From: an uncultured Oscillospiraceae bacterium
GTDB taxonomy: Bacteria; Bacillota; Clostridia; Oscillospirales; Oscillospiraceae
Direction: 5' to 3'
DNA: 64,000 bases
Assembly: GCA_934623575.1 (NCBI GenBank)
Contig: CAKTVL010000006.1
Location: forward strand, 1 to 64,000
Part shown: in pieces, positions 14,955 to 23,168 of the stretch
How positions within the stretch are numbered: position 1 is the stretch's first letter
How the letters are laid out: every line of letters begins with the position of its first letter
Notes under the pieces: generated by a model
Database searches by the model: none
What the model saw: only the letters and a program-made list of their open reading frames with translations
Told to the model about the DNA's origin: nothing
Program-made: the position numbers and the translations under genes

Positions 14955-15881
14955 ATGGGAGTTTTGTACGCGCTGGAGAGCATCCGCACGCCTGCGCTGG
15001 ATAAGATCATGTCGGTCATCACGCTGCTGGGCGGCGAGCTGTTTTTTATGGTCATCGCCGTGACGGTGTTCTGGTGCGTCAGCAAGCGCGAGGGCTATTA
15101 CCTGATGATCGTGGGCTTCTTCGGCACGGTCATCAACCAGTTCCTGAAAATACTCTGCTGCGTGCCCCGGCCGTGGGTAAAGGACCCGGATTTCACCATT
15201 GTGGAGTCTGCCCGGGCGGAGGCCACGGGGTATTCCTTCCCCAGCGGCCACACGCAGAACGCCGTGGCCACCTACGGCGGCATCGCCCGGTATACCCGCC
15301 GCGGCTGGCTGCGGGTGGTACTGGTCGTGCTGGCGGTGCTCATCGCGTTCAGCCGGATGTATCTGGGTGTGCACACGCCGCTGGATGTGGGGGTGTCGTT
15401 CCTGATCGCGGCGGCGCTGGTGCTGCTGGTGTATCCGTTGATGGAGGAGTCCGACCGGCGGCCGGTGGTGCTGACGTACACCATCCTGGTCATGGTGCTG
15501 TGCAGTGCTGCGTTCGTGGGGTATCTGTACCTGCGGGGCGATACGGGTGCTGCTGCCGAGGACACCGCCAACTACCTCAGCGCTTTGGAGAACGGCTGGA
15601 AGCTGCTGGGCGCCACGGTGGGCATGCTGGTGTCCAACATCGCCGACCGGAAGCACATCCGGTTCGAGACACAGGCGGTGTGGTGGGCGCAGCTCATCAA
15701 GCTGGTGGTGGGCTTTGGCTGTCTGCTGGCCATACGCTCCGGGCTGAAGGCCCCGCTGATCGCGCTGCTGGGCGGCAACGCCGCCATCGCGGGCGGCATC
15801 CGCTACCTGCTGGTGGTGCTGTTCGCCGGGTGCGTGTGGCCGCTGACCTTCTGGGGCTTCGGCCGGTTGGGAAAAAGATAA
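14955..15881 (+). CDS. PAP2-family membrane phosphatase
   Basis: 308 residues, about eight membrane helices. The three acid-phosphatase signature blocks are visible: K..PRPW (about 65-75), SGHTQ (about 97-101) with the catalytic His, and SRMYLGVHTPLD (about 137-148) with the second Arg and His. Such enzymes remove phosphate from membrane lipids such as phosphatidate, phosphatidylglycerophosphate or undecaprenyl pyrophosphate. The extra C-terminal helices (about 220-308) make it longer than the 200-residue bacterial minimum and are of unknown use. The ATG at 14955 follows AAAGGAGAGAGACTTT. Confidence 0.9.
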   Translation: MGVLYALESIRTPALDKIMSVITLLGGELFFMVIAVTVFWCVSKREGYYLMIVGFFGTVINQFLKILCCVPRPWVKDPDFTIVESARAEATGYSFPSGHTQNAVATYGGIARYTRRGWLRVVLVVLAVLIAFSRMYLGVHTPLDVGVSFLIAAALVLLVYPLMEESDRRPVVLTYTILVMVLCSAAFVGYLYLRGDTGAAAEDTANYLSALENGWKLLGATVGMLVSNIADRKHIRFETQAVWWAQLIKLVVGFGCLLAIRSGLKAPLIALLGGNAAIAGGIRYLLVVLFAGCVWPLTFWGFGRLGKR

Positions 15882-15885
15882 ACAG

Positions 15886-15930
15886 AAAAAACGCACATCC
15901 CCCGGCATGTGCCGGGGGATGCGGTGCGTT
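15886..15930 (-). terminator. Terminator between the PAP2 gene and the lipoprotein-like gene
   Basis: CATCCCCCGGC-atgt-GCCGGGGGATG extended by CGCA/TGCG pairs; T-run on the minus strand. It serves the minus gene ending at 15944 and may also stop PAP2 transcripts. A very similar hairpin ends tsf at 24170. Confidence 0.75.
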
Positions 15931-15943
15931 ATGGGGGACTGTC

Positions 15944-16393
15944 TCACTCAGTGACGGTGAGGGTGGGGTGCATGAGGGGGTCGAAGGTGGCGAGGACGCG
16001 GTCTCCCTCCACGGTATATTCGCTCCACAGGCGGATCTCGGCGCAGCGCTGCACCCGGTAAAGGGTGATGCTGTGGATGGGCGTGGGTTCGGAGTAGGCT
16101 TGGTCGCGGCAGTAGACATCGGTACTCTCGTCGCCGCGGAAGACGACGCAGAGGTCGTCACACTGGAGCACACCGGGTATGTCGCAGCTACCGGTGTAAA
16201 CGTTCTTGCGCAGCTGGCCGTGGAAGGAAACGGGAACGGTCTCGATGGCAGAATCGAGCGGGCTGGCATGGTACAGGCCGGTGCCGTCGAAGTCGATGGC
16301 CACGCCCCTGTCCCGGCAGGCGAAAATAAGTACGGCGGTGAACAGCAGCAGGATGGGAAGCCAGACCTTGCGGGATGTCCATATCTGTCGCAT
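15944..16393 (-). CDS. Secreted or membrane-anchored protein of unknown function
   Basis: 149 residues. A positively charged start (MRQIWTSRK) precedes one hydrophobic segment (about 11-26) ending IFAC, which could be a lipobox, though Phe at -2 is unusual; otherwise the helix is an anchor. The remaining ~120 residues look like a small beta-rich extracytoplasmic domain with four cysteines. No family is recognised. The ATG at 16393 follows AAAGGAGGACTCCCC, which rejects a longer upstream start; its promoter is at 16429-16457. It stands alone between two terminators. Confidence 0.75.
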   Translation of the reverse strand: MRQIWTSRKVWLPILLLFTAVLIFACRDRGVAIDFDGTGLYHASPLDSAIETVPVSFHGQLRKNVYTGSCDIPGVLQCDDLCVVFRGDESTDVYCRDQAYSEPTPIHSITLYRVQRCAEIRLWSEYTVEGDRVLATFDPLMHPTLTVTE

Positions 16394-16428
16394 GGGGAGT
16401 CCTCCTTTACAGTGTTGTACCTGCTGCA

Positions 16429-16457
16429 AGTATACCATCAGGCGGGGAGAAAATCAA
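16429..16457 (-). promoter_or_regulatory. Promoter of the 149-residue protein gene
   Basis: Minus strand: -35 TTGATT (complement of 16452-16457), 17-base spacer, -10 TATACT (complement of 16429-16434). The -35 touches the preceding terminator. Confidence 0.75.
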
Positions 16458-16458
16458 C

Positions 16459-16494
16459 AAAAAACCGTGCGCTGCACAGCAACGCACGGTTTTG
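16459..16494 (-). terminator. Terminator of the DMT transporter gene at 16508
   Basis: AAAACCGTGCG / CGCACGGTTTT with a ten-base loop; T-run on the minus strand, 14 bases after the stop. Confidence 0.85.
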
Positions 16495-16507
16495 CATGTA
16501 CGGGAGG

Positions 16508-17401
16508 TCAGACGGTCTCCTTGGGCTTTTTCAGCGCCACGATGACGCCGGCGGTGATCAGCACCGCGCCCAGGACGCTCATGGCGGTGATCTGCTCGTC
16601 CAGCAGCAGGTAGCCCACCACCAGCGTGACGAAGGGGGAGGCGTACAGGTAGTTGTTGGTGATGACCACGCCCAGCCGCTGGAAGGCGATGTTCCAGATG
16701 GCGAAGCACACGGCGTTGCCGAACACGCCCAGGAACAGCCAGCTCAAAAGGACATTGGTCTGGGTGAACAGGGGCGTCAGGTCGGGCATGCCGTCCGTCA
16801 GCAGCATCAGGGGCAGGGCGGTCAGGAACGCCCAGAGCATCACCCGGCGGGTGACCAGGAAGTTGTCGTAGCGCTCGGTGTATTTCTTGATGAGGATGGA
16901 GTAGACCGCCCACATCAGGGCGGCGGCCAGCGCGATCAGGTCGCCCAGAGGGTTCAAGTGGAAGGTCAGCTGGCCGTTGAGCACCACCAGCACCACGCCG
17001 GCGATGGCGATGACCGCGCCGATGTACACGAACTTGCCCAGGCGCTCGCCATTGCGGGAGAACAGCTGGGCCAGGATCACCGTCAGGATGGGGGACAGGG
17101 CCACGATGATGCTGACGTTGGCGGCGTAGGTGTAGGTCAGGGCGGTGTTTTGCAGGAAGAAGTAGAAGCTGCCGCCGGTGATGCCGATGAGGATGAACAT
17201 CAGCTCGTCCTTCCAGGGGAGCTTCAGCGTTTTGGGGCGCAGGGCCCACAGCGTCAGGTAGGCCAGGCCCATGCGCAGAGGGATGATCTGGATGGCGGTA
17301 TAGGCGGTGAGCATCTGCTTGGTCAGCACGAAGCAGCTGCCCCACACCAGTATGGTGAAAATGGCGTAGACATGGCCCATGACTTTTTTGGTGGCGGACA
17401 T
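16508..17401 (-). CDS. DMT-superfamily (EamA) transporter
   Basis: 297 residues, ten predicted membrane helices arranged as two EamA repeats (about 8-140 and 152-288). It opens with the typical VYAIFTILVWGSCFVLTK helix. EamA proteins export or import small metabolites such as amino acids and related compounds; substrates cannot be told from sequence. SD AGGAGAAAACCGCC before the ATG. A TATAAT (complement of 17467-17472) upstream may be its -10. A second EamA protein, only distantly similar, lies at 58712-59626. Confidence 0.9.
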   Translation of the reverse strand: MSATKKVMGHVYAIFTILVWGSCFVLTKQMLTAYTAIQIIPLRMGLAYLTLWALRPKTLKLPWKDELMFILIGITGGSFYFFLQNTALTYTYAANVSIIVALSPILTVILAQLFSRNGERLGKFVYIGAVIAIAGVVLVVLNGQLTFHLNPLGDLIALAAALMWAVYSILIKKYTERYDNFLVTRRVMLWAFLTALPLMLLTDGMPDLTPLFTQTNVLLSWLFLGVFGNAVCFAIWNIAFQRLGVVITNNYLYASPFVTLVVGYLLLDEQITAMSVLGAVLITAGVIVALKKPKETV

Positions 17402-17539
17402 GGCGGTTTTCTCCTTCTCTCTTCTCTTTTTCTCGGTGCGCCGCGCACGGGCGGCGGCAAACCCATATTATACAACGGGAGAAGGGAAAAATCCAGAGGT
17501 AGGAGGGGATTTTCCGGCCAAGGCCTTAAGTTTCTATTA

Positions 17540-17566
17540 ACAAGCGCGAAAGGCGCTTGTTTTTTT
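17540..17566 (+). terminator. Plus-strand terminator in front of the nucleotidyltransferase gene
   Basis: ACAAGCGC-gaaag-GCGCTTGT followed by seven T. No plus-strand gene lies upstream within 1.6 kb, and the likely -10 of the next gene (TATGAT, 17579-17584) is downstream of it, so what it terminates is unclear; it may insulate against antisense transcription of the DMT gene. Confidence 0.75.
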
Positions 17567-17615
17567 CGCCCGGCGTGGTATGATGTAGCAGACGAAAAAA
17601 CGAGGAGGAAGGACT

Positions 17616-18530
17616 ATGCACGCAGCGCTGGTCATCATGGCGGCGGGGATCGGTTCCCGCTACGGAGGGAACAAGCAGACCGACGGCGTGGGGCCCCACG
17701 GGGAGATATTGATGGAGTACGGCGTGTACGACGCGGTACGGGCAGGCTTCGACAAGGTGGTGTTCATCATCAAGCCGGAGATGCAGGAGCTGATGGAGCG
17801 GCTGTGCGGCAATATGGCGTCCCGGCTGCACACGGCGGACGGCAGGCCGGTGAAGGTGTGCTACGCCTATCAGGACAACAGCTCGCTGCCGGAGTGGTAT
17901 GCTCCGCCGGCGGGGCGGACAAAGCCCTTCGGCACGGCCCACGCGGTGCTGTGTACGCGGCAGCTGGTGCAGGAACCCTTCTGCGTGATCAACGCCGACG
18001 ATTTTTACGGCGCGGACGCCTACCGGACCATGTACGCAGCGCTGCAGACCATGCCGGCGCAGGGCGCGGCGGCCATGGTGGGCTATCTGCTGAAAAACAC
18101 CGTCACCGCCCACGGCACGGTGTCCCGGGGCGTGTGCCGGGCCGAGGACGGCTGCCTGCGGGAGATACACGAGACGCTGAAGATCGCCCTGCTGCCGGAC
18201 GGCACCATCCGGGACGAGGACACCGGGGCGGTGCTGGCGCCGGACACGGTGGTGTCCATGAACTTCTGGGGGTTCACGCCGTGGATCTACCAGGCGCTGG
18301 AGGACTATTTCCGGCAGTTCCTGCGCAGTGAGGCGGGACAGTCGGTGAAGGCGGAGTGCCTGCTGCCCACCATGGTGGGGGACATGCTGGCACAGGGAAG
18401 GCTGACGGTGTCCGTGCTGAAGTCGGCGGATCGGTGGTTCGGCATGACGTATCAGGAGGACCGGGCGCGGGTGGCGCAGGAGCTGGTCAGGCTGCATGAG
18501 GCGGGGGCATATCCCGCAGAATTGAGGTAA
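17616..18530 (+). CDS. Sugar-phosphate nucleotidyltransferase family protein
   Basis: 304 residues. The N-terminus carries the nucleotide-binding signature AAGIGSRYGGNKQ (about 9-21), with G/P-rich lysine equivalents following, as in NTP-transferase enzymes that make NDP-sugars; INADDFYG (about 129-136) would hold the metal-binding Asp. The start ATG follows GAGGAGGAAGGACT. It is clearly of the GlmU/RmlA/UDP-glucose pyrophosphorylase superfamily, but the activated sugar is not evident. It is followed after 5 bases by a D,D-carboxypeptidase, hinting at an envelope role. Confidence 0.8.
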   Translation: MHAALVIMAAGIGSRYGGNKQTDGVGPHGEILMEYGVYDAVRAGFDKVVFIIKPEMQELMERLCGNMASRLHTADGRPVKVCYAYQDNSSLPEWYAPPAGRTKPFGTAHAVLCTRQLVQEPFCVINADDFYGADAYRTMYAALQTMPAQGAAAMVGYLLKNTVTAHGTVSRGVCRAEDGCLREIHETLKIALLPDGTIRDEDTGAVLAPDTVVSMNFWGFTPWIYQALEDYFRQFLRSEAGQSVKAECLLPTMVGDMLAQGRLTVSVLKSADRWFGMTYQEDRARVAQELVRLHEAGAYPAELR

Positions 18531-18535
18531 AAGAA

Positions 18536-19321
18536 ATGGACTACGAAAGACAACGCCGGCGGCAGAAGCGCTACCGGGAGGCCATGCGCAACCGCATTAT
18601 TGCCGCCGTGCTGCTGGCGGGCATCATCGTGGGGGCGATCTTCATCATCAAGGGCTGCAAAAAGGACGACGCCCCGGCGGACAGCGACCTGCCGGTGGAT
18701 CAGGGCACAGACAACAGCGGCGATACCGCCGCGCCGGACGACGGCGTGGTGGTGGACGACGCGCTGCTGACGCTGGTGAATCCCTGGAACCCCCTGCCCG
18801 ATGACTGGACGGTGGACATCGTGACCCGCAGCGACGGCTATAAGGTGGACAGCCGCTGCGCGGAGGCGCTGGACGAGATGCTGGCGGCCTGCCGCGCCGC
18901 CGGGTACGATCCGCTGATCTGCTCGGCCTATCGCACCCAGGAGACGCAGCAGAGCCTGTTTGACAACAAGGTGCAGCGGCTCATCAGCGACGGCATGAGC
19001 GAGACCGACGCCAAGGTGGAGGCTGCCAAGGCGGTGGCCATCCCCGGCACCAGCGAGCACCAGCTGGGGCTGGCGGTGGACATCGTGGACAGCACCATGC
19101 AGGAGCTGACCGACGCCCAGGAGGACACCGGGACCCAGAGGTGGCTGATGGCCAACTCCTGGCGCTACGGCTTCATCCACCGCTATCCCAACGGGGATAC
19201 GGACATCACGGGGATCATCTATGAGCCGTGGCACTACCGCTATGTGGGCAAGGACGCGGCGCAGGACATCTTCAACCGGGACATCACCCTGGAGGAGTAT
19301 CTGGGCCGGGCCGCGCATTGA
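18536..19321 (+). CDS. D-alanyl-D-alanine carboxypeptidase, VanY-type (M15)
   Basis: 261 residues. A short basic cytoplasmic tail, one membrane anchor (about 22-40), a linker rich in Asp/Thr/Ala, then an M15B peptidase domain (about 80-250). Zinc ligands and catalytic residues are visible: SEHQLGLAVD (H and D) and EPWHYRYVG (E and H). It trims the terminal D-alanine of peptidoglycan stem peptides outside the membrane. The name VanY describes the fold; nothing else here suggests vancomycin resistance. It is cotranscribed with the nucleotidyltransferase gene 5 bases upstream. Confidence 0.92.
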   Translation: MDYERQRRRQKRYREAMRNRIIAAVLLAGIIVGAIFIIKGCKKDDAPADSDLPVDQGTDNSGDTAAPDDGVVVDDALLTLVNPWNPLPDDWTVDIVTRSDGYKVDSRCAEALDEMLAACRAAGYDPLICSAYRTQETQQSLFDNKVQRLISDGMSETDAKVEAAKAVAIPGTSEHQLGLAVDIVDSTMQELTDAQEDTGTQRWLMANSWRYGFIHRYPNGDTDITGIIYEPWHYRYVGKDAAQDIFNRDITLEEYLGRAAH

Positions 19322-19328
19322 CAAACGT

Positions 19329-19358
19329 AAAGGGAGACGCCGGAGGGCGTCTCCCTTT
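19329..19358. terminator. Terminator between the carboxypeptidase and micro-protein genes
   Basis: AAAGGGAGACGCC-ggag-GGCGTCTCCCTTT, a 13-bp stem between two converging genes. Tails are short (TTTA and TTTACG). Confidence 0.65.
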
Positions 19359-19375
19359 ATGAGAAATGAAGAAGG

Positions 19376-19480
19376 TCACTTGCAGTTCTTGGCGTTTTTC
19401 GCGTTTTTGGTGTTCTTGGTGCTGGTGGTCTCCGTGGTCTCGTTGGTGTTGGCGTTCTTGGTGTTCTTGGTGTTGTCCAT
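19376..19480 (-). CDS. 34-residue Asn/Lys/Thr-repeat micro-protein
   Basis: ATG (complement of 19478-19480) preceded by AACGGAGGTATATCTC, a good ribosome site with 7-base spacing. The product opens MDNTKNTKNANTNETTETTS and continues with TKN and AKN triplets to a C-terminal NCK. About 85% of residues are Asn, Lys, Thr or Ala; there is one Cys near the end. It is hydrophilic, basic and likely disordered. I do not recognise a named family. It is flanked by a terminator downstream, while two small palindromes (CCGGT..ACCGG and GTACC..GGTAC, 19504-19530) lie upstream. The good ribosome site and codon bias argue for a real gene. Confidence 0.65.
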   Translation of the reverse strand: MDNTKNTKNANTNETTETTSTKNTKNAKNAKNCK

Positions 19481-19579
19481 GAGATATACCTCCGTTTTCT
19501 GTACCCTTGGTACGCCGGTAGTATCACCGGGCGCGGATAAAATATGCGGGAAAAATGCGAAAATTTTCGGGAAAAGCGG

Positions 19580-19608
19580 TTGACAAACGCGGAGGAATGG
19601 TATAGAAT
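19580..19608 (+). promoter_or_regulatory. infC operon promoter
   Basis: -35 TTGACA (19580-19585), 17-base spacer, -10 TAGAAT (19603-19608). Confidence 0.88.
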
Positions 19609-19614
19609 ACCTGA

Positions 19615-19762
19615 GAAAACAAAGAAGGTCGGTGCATCCGCCTCACCTCCAGCAATGGCAAAGAGGTCAACAGCGTCATCCAAGCGCCCCACGGGACGTT
19701 TGTGCTGCTTCGCGGATGCCTGAGGCGTCCGCGTTTTTATTTTGGATTGGAGGTGCTTCGGT
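19615..19762 (+). promoter_or_regulatory. infC-rpmI-rplT leader with attenuator (L20-leader-like)
   Basis: A leader of about 148 bases precedes infC. It ends in an intrinsic terminator CGCGGATGCC-tga-GGCGTCCGCG plus TTTTT (19711-19738). An upstream segment GCATCCGC (19634-19641) is perfectly complementary to GCGGATGC in the 5' arm of that terminator, so it can form a competing antiterminator. In Firmicutes this operon is repressed by its product L20 binding the leader; position and layout fit, although the L20-binding fold itself was not verified. Confidence 0.75.
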
Positions 19763-20281
19763 ATTAGTAAGGTACAGCATCAACTGAACGAGGAGATCAC
19801 CGACAAGGAGGTCCGCCTGATCGGCGAAAACGGCGAGCAGCTGGGCATTCTGTCCGGCGAGGAGGCACTGCGCACCGCAGAGGAGCAGGGCCTGGACCTG
19901 GTGAAGATCTCTCCGCAGGCTACGCCGCCGGTGTGCAAGCTGATGAACTACGGCAAGTACAAGTTCGAGCAGAGCAAGCGCGAGAAGGAAGCCAGGAAGA
20001 ACCAGCACGTCGTGGAGATCAAGGAGATCCGCATGTCCCCGGGCATCGACGTGGGCGATTTCAACACCAAGCTGAAGAACGCACAGAAGTTCCTGTCCGA
20101 CGGCAACCGCGTCAAGGTCTCCGTTCGCTTCCGCGGCCGCGAGATGGCGCACACCGAGATCGGGCGCGAGCTGCTGAACAAGTTCGCTGAGCTGTGTACC
20201 GAAGTGTCCACCCTGGACAAAGCCGCCAAGCTGGAGGGAAGGAACATGTCCATCTTCCTGTCCCCCAAAGCCGGCAAATAA
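19763..20281 (+). CDS. infC: Translation initiation factor IF-3, AUU start
   Basis: 172 residues. IF-3 keeps the ribosomal subunits apart and checks initiator tRNA and start codons. The N-domain begins [20 protein letters not shown] and the C-domain includes [10 protein letters not shown] and FRGREM. No ATG or GTG fits the start: a GGAGG at 19749-19753 stands nine bases before ATT at 19763, followed by the usual [11 protein letters not shown]. An AUU start is the well-known device by which IF-3 represses its own translation. A TTG further upstream (19742) overlaps the terminator tail and is unlikely. Confidence 0.95.
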   Translation: MSKVQHQLNEEITDKEVRLIGENGEQLGILSGEEALRTAEEQGLDLVKISPQATPPVCKLMNYGKYKFEQSKREKEARKNQHVVEIKEIRMSPGIDVGDFNTKLKNAQKFLSDGNRVKVSVRFRGREMAHTEIGRELLNKFAELCTEVSTLDKAAKLEGRNMSIFLSPKAGK

Positions 20282-20322
20282 GCATCATTCGCGAAGGATC
20301 ATATTGGAAGGAGAAAACAACT

Positions 20323-20520
20323 ATGCCTAAACTGAAGACCCATAGCGGCGCAAAGAAGCGCTTCAATCTGACGAAGACCGGCAAGGTCAAGAGAGCTCAC
20401 GCGTTCAAGAGCCACATCCTGACCAAGAAGGACACCAAGCGTGGCCGTCGTCTGCGCAGCACCACCTATGCTGACTGCACCACCGAGGCGACCATCCGCA
20501 AGATGATCCCTTACAAATAA
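20323..20520 (+). CDS. rpmI: 50S ribosomal protein L35
   Basis: 65 residues, normal length. Opens [20 protein letters not shown] and is rich in Lys/Arg as in all L35. Ribosome site GGAAGGAGAAAACAACT. Second gene of the infC operon, 41 bases after infC. Confidence 0.97.
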   Translation: MPKLKTHSGAKKRFNLTKTGKVKRAHAFKSHILTKKDTKRGRRLRSTTYADCTTEATIRKMIPYK

Positions 20521-20555
20521 GAGACGGAATCGTTAGAATAGGAGGCAATTGAAAT

Positions 20556-20906
20556 ATGGCACGTGTTAAAGGCGCAATGATGGCGCGTAAAAGAAGAAAC
20601 AAGACTCTGAAGATGGCCAAGGGCTACTGGGGCGCTAAGTCCAAGCACTTCAAGATGGCCAACGAGCAGGTCATGAAGTCCCTGACCTACGCCTATGTGG
20701 GTCGTCGTCTGAAGAAGCGGGACTTCCGTCAGCTGTGGATCACCCGTATCTCCGCCGCTGTCAAGCCCCAGGGCCTGAACTACTCCACCTTCATGCACGG
20801 TCTGAAGGTCGCCGGCATCCAGATCAACCGCAAGATGCTGTCCGAGATGGCCATCAACGATCCCGTGGCGTTCGCCGCCCTGTGCGAGATCGCCAAGAAG
20901 GCGTAA
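20556..20906 (+). CDS. rplT: 50S ribosomal protein L20
   Basis: 116 residues. Opens [19 protein letters not shown] with the extended basic N-terminal tail, followed by the globular RNA-binding domain (about 60-116). L20 is needed early in large-subunit assembly and, in Firmicutes, represses its own operon through the leader mRNA. Ribosome site TAGGAGGCAATTGAAAT. Last gene of infC-rpmI-rplT. Confidence 0.97.
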   Translation: MARVKGAMMARKRRNKTLKMAKGYWGAKSKHFKMANEQVMKSLTYAYVGRRLKKRDFRQLWITRISAAVKPQGLNYSTFMHGLKVAGIQINRKMLSEMAINDPVAFAALCEIAKKA

Positions 20907-20920
20907 CCTTTTGTATACAT

Positions 20921-20949
20921 GCAGCGCCCTGCCCACGGCAGGGCGCTGC
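20921..20949 (+). terminator. Hairpin after rplT
   Basis: GCAGCGCCCTGCC-cac-GGCAGGGCGCTGC, a 13-bp stem 14 bases after the rplT stop. It lacks a long T-run, so termination may be partial. Confidence 0.65.
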
Positions 20950-20963
20950 GCTCATATTCCTGC

Positions 20964-20992
20964 TGGCAAAAGCTTGACAAGCCTGTTATAAT
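20964..20992 (+). promoter_or_regulatory. Promoter of the flavodiiron protein gene
   Basis: -10 TATAAT (20987-20992), 17-base spacer, -35 TGGCAA (20964-20969). A TTGACA nearby (20974-20979) is too close to serve this -10. Confidence 0.65.
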
Positions 20993-21021
20993 ACTCCTGA
21001 AAATGACCACGGAAAGGATGT

Positions 21022-22239
21022 ATGACCATGTATTGTACCAGAAAAATCAACGCGGATTACACCTGGGTGGGCGCCGACTGCCGCCGCCTGGCGCTGTTTG
21101 AGGGCGTGTTCGGCGTGCCCGACGGCGTCAGCTTCAACAGCTATCTGCTGACGGACGAAAAGACCGTCCTGTTCGACACGGTGGATAACGCCGTACGCAC
21201 CACCTTCCGGGAGAACGTGACCCACGCGCTGGCCGGGCGCACGCCGGACTACCTGGTGGTACACCACATGGAGCCGGATCACGCGGCGGAGATGGCGGAC
21301 ATGGCGCGGCTGTACCCGGACATGACCATCCTGTGCAGCGCCGCCGCCAAAAACATGATCGCCCAGTTCTTCGACGCGGAGCTGGCCGCCCGCGTCACCG
21401 TGGTGAAGGAGGGCGACACCCTCTGCACCGGCAGGCACACCCTGCGCTTCATCGCCGCGCCCATGGTACACTGGCCGGAGGTGCTGATGACCTACGACGA
21501 GACGGACAAGCTCCTACTGACGGCGGACGCCTTCGGCAGCTTCGGCGCGCTGAACGGCTCCCTGTTCGCCGACGAGGTGGATTTCGACCGGGACGTGCTG
21601 GACGAGGCGCGGCGCTACTATGCCAACATCGTGGGCAAATACGGTGCGCAGGTGCAGGCGGTGCTGCAGAAGGCCGCCGGTCTGGACGTGCAGATGCTCC
21701 TGCCCCTCCACGGTCACGTCTGGCGGCGGGATCTGGGCTACATTCTGGGCAAATACGACCTGTGGAGCCGCTACGAGCCGGAGACGCAGGGCGTGATGAT
21801 CGCCTACGCCTCCGTGTACGGCAACACGGAAAACGCCGCCAACATTCTGGCCTGCCGCCTGGCCGAGCGGGGCGTGAAGGTGAAGATGTACGACGTGTCC
21901 GTGACGCCCAGCTCCTATGTGGTGTCCGATGCCTTCCGCTACAGCCATCTGGTGTTTGCCGCGCCTACCTACAACGGCGGCGTGTTCATCACCATGGACG
22001 AGCTGCTGCGGGATATCGCCTCCCACGGCCTGCAAAACCGTAGGTTCGCCCTGCTGGAAAACGGCACCTGGGCGCCCGTCACCGCCCGCCAGATGGCGGC
22101 GCTGATCGAGCCGCTGAAGGGCTGGCAGCAGGTGGGTGCGCCTGTGACCATCCGCTCTGCCGCCCACGAAGCGCAGATGCAGGCCGTCGAGCAGCTGGCC
22201 GCAGCCATTTCCGGTGATATTTCCGGGGAAAATCAGTAA
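21022..22239 (+). CDS. Flavodiiron protein (FprA-type A flavoprotein)
   Basis: 405 residues. The N-terminal metallo-beta-lactamase-like domain (1-245) carries the diiron ligands in HHMEPDHAAEM (about 80-90), with later ligands in PMVHWPE and LLPLHGHVW; the C-terminal flavodoxin domain (255-400) has the FMN loop YASVYGNTENAA. Such enzymes reduce O2 to water or NO to N2O and protect anaerobes. There is no fused rubredoxin domain, so an external electron donor is needed. Two start codons, 21022 and 21028, are possible; AGGA spacing slightly favours the second. Confidence 0.95.
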   Translation: MTMYCTRKINADYTWVGADCRRLALFEGVFGVPDGVSFNSYLLTDEKTVLFDTVDNAVRTTFRENVTHALAGRTPDYLVVHHMEPDHAAEMADMARLYPDMTILCSAAAKNMIAQFFDAELAARVTVVKEGDTLCTGRHTLRFIAAPMVHWPEVLMTYDETDKLLLTADAFGSFGALNGSLFADEVDFDRDVLDEARRYYANIVGKYGAQVQAVLQKAAGLDVQMLLPLHGHVWRRDLGYILGKYDLWSRYEPETQGVMIAYASVYGNTENAANILACRLAERGVKVKMYDVSVTPSSYVVSDAFRYSHLVFAAPTYNGGVFITMDELLRDIASHGLQNRRFALLENGTWAPVTARQMAALIEPLKGWQQVGAPVTIRSAAHEAQMQAVEQLAAAISGDISGENQ

Positions 22240-22267
22240 AAAACCGCGGCGAAAGGCCAAAAAACGC

Positions 22268-22296
22268 TTGCATTATGCCGCGGCGCGTGGTATTAT
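22268..22296 (+). promoter_or_regulatory. rpsB promoter and leader
   Basis: -35 TTGCAT (22268-22273), 17-base spacer, -10 TATTAT (22291-22296). The leader of about 105 bases is purine-rich near its end; such leaders often carry ribosomal-protein autoregulation, but no specific fold is claimed. Confidence 0.78.
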
Positions 22297-22406
22297 ATTT
22301 CGGTGAATCCGCACAGCTTCGGACTTTCGGTCGGTGCCGCAAGGTTGGCCGGAGGGAGGAAGAGGCTGGAGGTACAAACTAAAATCAAAAGGAGAAACAA
22401 AACAAC

Positions 22407-23138
22407 ATGGCAAATCAGAACGTCGTATCCATGAAGGCTCTGCTGGAAGCAGGCGTCCACTTCGGTCATCAGACCCGCCGCTGGAACCCCAAGATGGCTC
22501 CCTATATCTACACGGAGCGCAACGGCATCTATATCATCGACCTGCAGAAGACCGTTAAGAAGCTGGAGGAGGCCTATGCCTTCGTGCGTCAGCTGTCCGA
22601 GAACGGCCAGACCCTGCTGTTCGTGGGTACCAAGAAGCAGGCCCAGGAGGCCATCAAGGACGAGGCGACCCGCTGCGGTATGTACTACGTCAACGCCCGC
22701 TGGCTGGGCGGCATGATGACCAACTTCAAGACCATGCGCACCCGTATCGACCGCCTGAACCAGCTGAAGACCATGCAGGCCGACGGCACCTTCGATATGC
22801 TGCCCAAGAAGGAAGTCATCAAGCACCTGGGCGAGATCGAGAAGCTGGAGAAGTACCTGGGCGGCGTGAAGGAAATGAAGAAGCTGCCCGGCGCCCTGTT
22901 CATCGTGGACACCCGCAAGGAGCGCAACGCCATCGCCGAGGCTCATCGTCTGGGCATCCCCGTTGTGGCCATCGCCGACACCAACTGCGATCCCGACGAG
23001 ATCGATTATCCCATCCCCGGCAACGACGACGCCATCCGCGCCATCAAGCTGATCGCTTCCGTCATGGCCAACGCCATGATCGAGGGCCGTCAGGGCGAGC
23101 AGGTGGAGGAGGCCGCCGAGGCCAAGGACGCTGAGTAA
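22407..23138 (+). CDS. rpsB: 30S ribosomal protein S2
   Basis: 243 residues. Contains the S2 signatures [20 protein letters not shown] at the N-terminus and [12 protein letters not shown] near the C-terminus, with the coiled-coil protrusion in between (about 105-155). Essential small-subunit protein that joins late. Ribosome site AAAAGGAGAAACAAAACAAC. It is followed by a terminator and then tsf, the conserved pair. Confidence 0.98.
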   Translation: MANQNVVSMKALLEAGVHFGHQTRRWNPKMAPYIYTERNGIYIIDLQKTVKKLEEAYAFVRQLSENGQTLLFVGTKKQAQEAIKDEATRCGMYYVNARWLGGMMTNFKTMRTRIDRLNQLKTMQADGTFDMLPKKEVIKHLGEIEKLEKYLGGVKEMKKLPGALFIVDTRKERNAIAEAHRLGIPVVAIADTNCDPDEIDYPIPGNDDAIRAIKLIASVMANAMIEGRQGEQVEEAAEAKDAE

Positions 23139-23168
23139 GTCAGACCCGATAGATACCGCGTAACACAC

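Noticed and set aside
18536-19321. Vancomycin-resistance gene
   Set aside because: The protein is VanY-like in fold, but no vanHAX or VanRS-type genes are near; ordinary peptidoglycan trimming is the simpler reading.
19742-19762. TTG start for infC at 19742
   Set aside because: It lies in the terminator tail, precedes the ribosome site, and would add seven residues not found in IF-3; the ATT at 19763 fits spacing and family.
20973-20992. TTGACA at 20974 as -35 with TATAAT at 20987
   Set aside because: Only 7 bases separate them; the TGGCAA at 20964 gives the normal 17-base spacing.
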